Source of the DNA: Brachionus rotundiformis | Taxonomy: Eukaryota; Rotifera; Eurotatoria; Ploima; Brachionidae | Direction of reading: 5' to 3' | DNA: 64,000 nucleotides | NCBI GenBank assembly: GCA_016802295.1 | Contig: JAESIW010000180.1 | Location: 4,509,975-4,573,974, forward strand | Part shown: in pieces, positions 58,996 through 64,000 of the stretch | Layout: every line of letters begins with the position of its first letter | Position numbering within the stretch: position 1 is the first letter of the stretch | Position numbers and translations under genes: made by a program | Notes under the pieces: model-generated | Databases searched by the model: none | What the model was told of the DNA's origin: nothing | Seen by the model: only the letters and a program-made list of their open reading frames with translations

Positions 58996-61316
58996 TTCAA
59001 ATTTACTAAAAATTTTTTTAAAATAATTTTTTAAATATTGTTATTTAACAAATATTTTAACAAATATTTAGTTTGTTAAATTATAAATTCGGAAAATTTT
59101 ATTAAAGATATTATATTTCACTTTCAAAGGTATTCGATCAAACTAGTAATTAAATCAAATTGTGATGACTAACAGATTTAGTCATTAAACTTATATTCTG
59201 TGCCATTTTTTCAAGGTTTGTTTTTTAAACCGAATATTTGTATGCTATTATCAATTCAATTCATTAAACAAACAAATATTCCAACACTTAATAATTATTT
59301 GAATAAATATTTAAAAATCTAACATGAATATTTTGGCCACTAAACAAAATAAACATATTTATTTTAAATGATCTTTAATTACGGTCAAATATTAAGCTAT
59401 TCTAATTTTAAATTTCGCACCAAGTTACATAATTGATTAATACAAGAAAATAGAATTACATAATCCAAAAATAATTGAAATACAAATATCCGCTAAAGGC
59501 TCATAGTTCTCAACTTTGGATAAAACCGAAATTTTTTCAATACTCAGATGTTACAAATCGAATATCAAATATCAACCTCTAAAGAAAAATTTCTAGCGTA
59601 TACCCTTACAAATAAGTGCCTCAAAAATCTTGTCTTTAATGAAGCCCTTAGATGATATGAAATTTTCTTCAAATTAGATATCTTTTAAGATTTTAAGTAT
59701 GCTTTACAAGAAAGCAATGTAGATAGAACTAAGCCACTTTTGATTAGCTTTTAAAAAAGGGGCATTTATCTGTTTCGGAGGCTTTTCGTTAAACTTATCT
59801 CATCAATTTCAAATATAAGCTCTATTTTATTAAACATTATTAAATAATCATCATTTTATTTTAGTTTAAATCAAATCTTTTCCCTTTAATCGTTAATACT
59901 TAAATTTAAAGTAAATTTATTATCAATATTTTCAAAGTAAAATGTTAAAAAAAAGTTTTAAGTGGAAGCTTTTCGGAGGAAGGTAGAAGGTCAGCCAAAA
60001 ATGAATCTTTTTTTTTTTTAAACTGAATAATAAAATAAATAAGAGAAACTGGACAAAAAATAGAAAAGAAAGTATCGCCGGAGTTTAGCGGCTTGTTGAG
60101 CGAAAAGTTTATTAGTATGGTGTCCTAGTAAGTAGGGCATCACGATTTACCAAGTAGATTCTTTTCAAAATGTGTGCTAATACTCAATGCTGTCCGAGTC
60201 AAAGAGACAACTCGGCAAATGCACAAACAAAAACAAAGAACTAGAAAAAAGTGGAATAGAAAAGTTGTTCTTTGACTTTTGAATTGAGTTTTAATCTTTG
60301 AGTTTGTATTTTTTGTCAAGTTGTCATAAAGAGGTTATACTTGAGCTTTGTCTTGAAATTGAGTCAAAGGCGCGCTTGCATATTTTAAAAAGATGAACAA
60401 AACAAAAAGTACTTGAAAAAAATGTCAAATCAAATTAATTCCAAATCTGAGAGTTATTCATTTTGGCTGTGTGTGCGTTTGAGTTTCGGCAAGCGTAACT
60501 TGAAGACTCAATGATTCAAAAAAATTAAATTAAATACAAAAAAAAAGGCCACTTGAGTCAAAGAAAAAGTTTGCTCAAATGATTTTCAAAACAACTTGAT
60601 ATTTTATTGACTCATCATCAAAAAATATTTTAGATAAACATGAGTTTGGTTTTGAATCGACCGAACTAGCCTCATGCAGTTTTCATGAGCTGAAATTCCT
60701 GTCTTCAACCATGTCATTAACTCTGTGACTTTTTAAATTAGATTCATTTACAAATAGTTTTGCTTATCTTGCCAATGTATCAGGTTAAAATTGATTTTTT
60801 ATCTTTTTATTTTTCAACTACTGGGACTAGCTTTCAGACAATAGCCAGAACAGCAAGCATTTTGTCTCAATAACAAATAATTTCTATCCGCTATCTTAGA
60901 ATAAATTTATTTCGCTTTTAGTCCCTGCCAACTAAATCCAATTATATTCTGATTATTAACTACATACACCAATAATAATATAATAAAATTCACTTATTCA
61001 ATTTGATTTTTAAATCCATAATAGAAGATTCCAAAAAAACTTCTTTATAAATAATAATAATAACAAATAATAAAAAGATATTCTAAGATAAACGAAAAGC
61101 TCAAGCTATCTTAATGCAGATATTATATCTTTATGTAAGATATTTAAAACTGTCAGAATCCTTATTAATAAAGTTAAGTATATAAAATTTAATTTTATGT
61201 TACTAGTGCTGATAATCGATTGAAAAATCAAAATTTTTTATTCTTAATTTAATCAACCAACACTCAAAGAGCGTCGAATTAAGGGATACTTGATCAGCTT
61301 TTCAACTTTTACAAGG
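58996..61316. other. Spacer between the duplicated segments
   Basis: AT-rich, unique within the window. A less AT-rich stretch at 60060-60500 contains TCGCCGGAGTTTAGCGG and AAAGGCGCGCTTGC but no open frame or recognisable domain. Confidence 0.5.
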
Positions 61317-62863
61317 TTATTAATCATATGTCACAATCTACCATTTTTTCCTAAATTTGAAGTACATTTCGGTGCATTAAGACTCCATAGATATCTTTGA
61401 AGAGAGGCACATCTGAAAGAGAAGAGCTTGCTTTAGCTTGATATTATTATTATTATTTTAACAATAAATTATTATCAAATTATCAAAAAATTTCAAAATA
61501 TATCATTACTTTTAATTAGAGGATATTAGATATTTGATTGCTTAATAAAAAATAATAGGAAGATATAAAATATCTTTTACTTCAATAGAGAGTATTTAAC
61601 AAATTTTATAAAAATAATTCAATGTTAAAAAATTTCGAATATTCAAATAAAAGAGTATCAATAAAAGAAGAATAAATATTCAAAAAAAATCAAAAAAATA
61701 CTATGTCGCCTAGCTTGGAATATTTGATCCAAGTTAAATTTTTCCATGGTGAAAAGTAGCTTAGTTGGTTATTGTGTGTTAATTTTAAATGCTTATGCTC
61801 TTTTGAGTAAACATAGAGTTCTTTAAAAGGATCAGGTCTGTTTAAAAGAGCCAAAAGTCCGTATCCAGAATGGCTAATAACTCCTACATCACAATTTTGC
61901 ATCATGTGAAAATCAAATATGACAGACTCTAGGCCTCTGCATTCATTGTCACCTTGTTTGTCAATATGAAAACTTGAGTCTTTGTTGTATATGACTTCAT
62001 TTTTAGGAAAATAACTCTGAGCCTCTTCCTTGACAGTCTCATAGTCGCTTGTGACAAAAATTTTGTATTTGCCAGAATCACTAGAATTCAAAAATTTTTC
62101 ATTTATAAAGCGCCAATACTCTTTACGAGTATAATAATCTCTTCTTTCTTTTGAGTCCGGATCTCCTGTTCTAATTTGGACACAAATCAATTTCGAAGAA
62201 TTATTCGGCTTTAAACGTCTAAGATAAGAATCGAGATTTTTTTGAGATTCTTCATTTAGTTTAAAAAGTTGATTATACCATTTGTTTAGTGAATAAACAG
62301 TATGAAATTGGCTCACGTTGTATCCTAAGCTTTCTATTTTCTTCTTTAATTTTTTGTTCTCTCGCAATACGTTTGCAAATTGGATACCGGCTTTCACTTT
62401 TATAAGCGTAATGTTCTTATGTTTTGTAAAAATGGAAATGTCTTTTTTAAATGTATCATAGTAGGAAAAACTCCATCCAATATTGACTTCTTTGCTTATG
62501 ACATTTTGTGGAACTTGTTCATGGTCCCAATTTACCTCATTAGGTTTTAGTATTTTCCTTAAGTCACAATTTCTGGTCATTTTAATTGTAAATTTTCGGT
62601 CTATGATCATTGAGATGGCATACGTTGACAAAATTCCTTTCAACCTGTCACCCCATCCTCCGCAAAGCTCACCTGATTTTGTGCATTCAAACTGAATAAA
62701 CCTCTCTATTATCTTTGGACTAGAGCCATAATTAAATATATTGTCTTGAAGATAGAGCAGACATACAAGAATTAATATTATTGAAACATAAATTAGCTTT
62801 CTTTGAGTGTCAGACATAGCAAATTTTTATTTTTTAAATTAAAGTAATTTTGTACAAAATTAT
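61317..62863. repeat. 1,547-bp duplicated segment, copy 2
   Basis: Direct repeat of 57449-58995 with no difference seen by eye. Flanking sequences on both sides differ from those of the first copy. Confidence 0.95.
61690..62817 (-). CDS. Fucosyltransferase-like type II membrane protein, copy 3
   Basis: Encodes the same 375 residues as copy 2 (57822-58949), with the same signal anchor, GDRLKG block, QIRTGD and SHSGYG motifs. Because UTRs and flanks are also duplicated without visible change, the pair is either very recent, kept equal by gene conversion, or a haplotype or assembly duplication. The last case is possible since another copy next to the gap shows assembly trouble with this family. 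Orientation and start are as in copy 2. Confidence 0.8.
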   Translation of the reverse strand: MSDTQRKLIYVSIILILVCLLYLQDNIFNYGSSPKIIERFIQFECTKSGELCGGWGDRLKGILSTYAISMIIDRKFTIKMTRNCDLRKILKPNEVNWDHEQVPQNVISKEVNIGWSFSYYDTFKKDISIFTKHKNITLIKVKAGIQFANVLRENKKLKKKIESLGYNVSQFHTVYSLNKWYNQLFKLNEESQKNLDSYLRRLKPNNSSKLICVQIRTGDPDSKERRDYYTRKEYWRFINEKFLNSSDSGKYKIFVTSDYETVKEEAQSYFPKNEVIYNKDSSFHIDKQGDNECRGLESVIFDFHMMQNCDVGVISHSGYGLLALLNRPDPFKELYVYSKEHKHLKLTHNNQLSYFSPWKNLTWIKYSKLGDIVFF

Positions 62864-64000
62864 ATATTTCTTAATGAGTCAAGCATTTCAGTTTTGTTTT
62901 TTATTAAATTCTGCAATTCGTAGCTATAGTGATTTTTCTGTTTTTATTTAGATATTAAAAATCATTAAACATCCATTAACCGAAGGAAATTTTATGTTTA
63001 AACAATTTAAATATTCAAAGAAAAATGAAAAATTTTTGAGATACATTTTGATTTCGATATTTTATTTTTTTCATAAACCATTTTATTCATCAAAAATTTG
63101 TTTCCCAAAATATTTTAATCACTTGTTTTTTTAGAACTTTAGAGCTTAGTTACCTCCTCTTAAATTCAATTCATAATTTAAATAAAAATAATAATTTTAC
63201 AAAAGTTTCATTCAAATTGTTATTTTGGGTCATAATTAGAAATTTTTTAAAATTTAGTAAAATATTTCCATTTTGATTTTCGTATTTTTTATATTGTATG
63301 ACTTATTTAACTAATCAAATTTTTTATTTTTATTAATTATGTTATCTAATACTTTTTCCCATTTCTGTATAGTTCCGTTATTATTGCAAGCCTTTATTTG
63401 AATATTTAGCCAATACATAATGTTTATTTCACTAAAAAAAATAGAACTAAAATTATCTTGATTAGGACATGTTTGATTTTAATCTTAAGTTGAAATTCAT
63501 TGAAAATAGACTAAAGATTTTGTCGAATAAATGAAATAAATATTTTTCCTCGTTAAATACCAAAAATCTTTTTAACTGATTAATTTACTGAATTAAATAA
63601 GGTTAATAATACAACTTTTTTTATAGTTAAACTTATAAATATTTTGCGCTCTTAATCTTTTTTAAGGGTGTCTAACGGCATTGTAAACTAAATTTTGAAT
63701 GAATCGATTTAAATTTGATAAATATTTAAAAAAATAACTAAAGCTGTGACGTTCTGGGCAAATTATATCTAGGACGATCAGTAAAAGTATCTTTAATACC
63801 GCGATAATTAAGGATATTCAGCATTTTTTTATGTTTATCATTCAAATTAAAAATATTTATATAAAAAACTAAAAAAATATTTAATGATTAAATATTAAAA
63901 ATTTAAAGCTTTATTTTTTTATTTTAAAATTTCAATCTCAATATTAATCTTTGGCCTTTACTTAAATTTTTAGATGTAAAGAAGAGTGTGTTAAAGTATT
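62864..64000. other. AT-rich right end of window
   Basis: No coding frame, repeat or RNA gene can be supported downstream of the second duplicated segment. A slightly GC-richer patch at 63745-63815 has no recognisable content. Confidence 0.5.

Noticed and set aside
1..64000. CRISPR arrays, prokaryotic operons, phage genes
   Set aside because: No regularly spaced repeats; introns and animal gene families show eukaryotic nuclear DNA.

Overview
The window is nuclear DNA from a small-genome animal. It is strongly AT-rich, has genes on both strands split by introns that are often only 50-60 bp, and carries animal-specific genes: a Vsx-type homeobox gene with a CVC domain, cytosolic C1-tetrahydrofolate synthase, LEO1, FAM8A1 and ATP synthase subunit e. 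The AT bias, short introns, MULE/SWIM transposase, LINE and Tc1-like debris and expanded fucosyltransferase-like genes would fit a monogonont rotifer (Brachionus-like). That placement is inference; nothing in the window names the organism.

Layout. 0-10.2 kb is gene-rich: the 3' end of mitochondrial ribosomal protein mL51 (+), an ERICH2-like gene (-), LEO1 (-), an uncharacterised multi-exon gene with a matrin-like zinc finger (-) broken up by RTE-type LINE debris, and an orphan single-exon gene (-). 10.2-22.1 kb has no recognisable host gene, only degenerate LINE pieces and one interspersed repeat. 22.9-26.7 kb holds a ZAD/C2H2 zinc-finger gene (-) and a two-RRM DAZAP1-like RNA-binding gene (-). 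26.7-34.1 kb is another AT-rich stretch without genes. 34.2-37.2 kb is a complete six-exon MTHFD1 gene (+). 37.6-38.8 kb carries LINE, repeat and Tc1-like remnants. 41.9-43.4 kb is Vsx (-), notably less AT-rich, followed upstream by a less AT-rich non-coding block and a multi-hairpin segment.

46.5-62.9 kb is the most dynamic part. It contains three near-identical copies of a fucosyltransferase-like gene. The first is split by an assembly gap (47420-47807), is enclosed by a ~200 bp inverted repeat and faces an antisense remnant of the same gene. The other two lie in a 1,547-bp direct duplication whose copies appear identical. Between them are an internally deleted MULE element with 163-bp terminal inverted repeats, FAM8A1 (-), LINE fragments, and a small four-exon ATP synthase subunit e gene (+).

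The host genes do not form one pathway. They are a typical mix of housekeeping functions (transcription elongation, mitochondrial translation and ATP synthesis, folate metabolism, ER-associated degradation) with two probable developmental regulators (Vsx, ZAD-ZNF). The main novelty candidates are the fucosyltransferase array and its misassembly, two hairpin clusters 41 kb apart sharing a motif, and a 24-nt in-frame interval with a stop codon inside an otherwise open zinc-finger exon.
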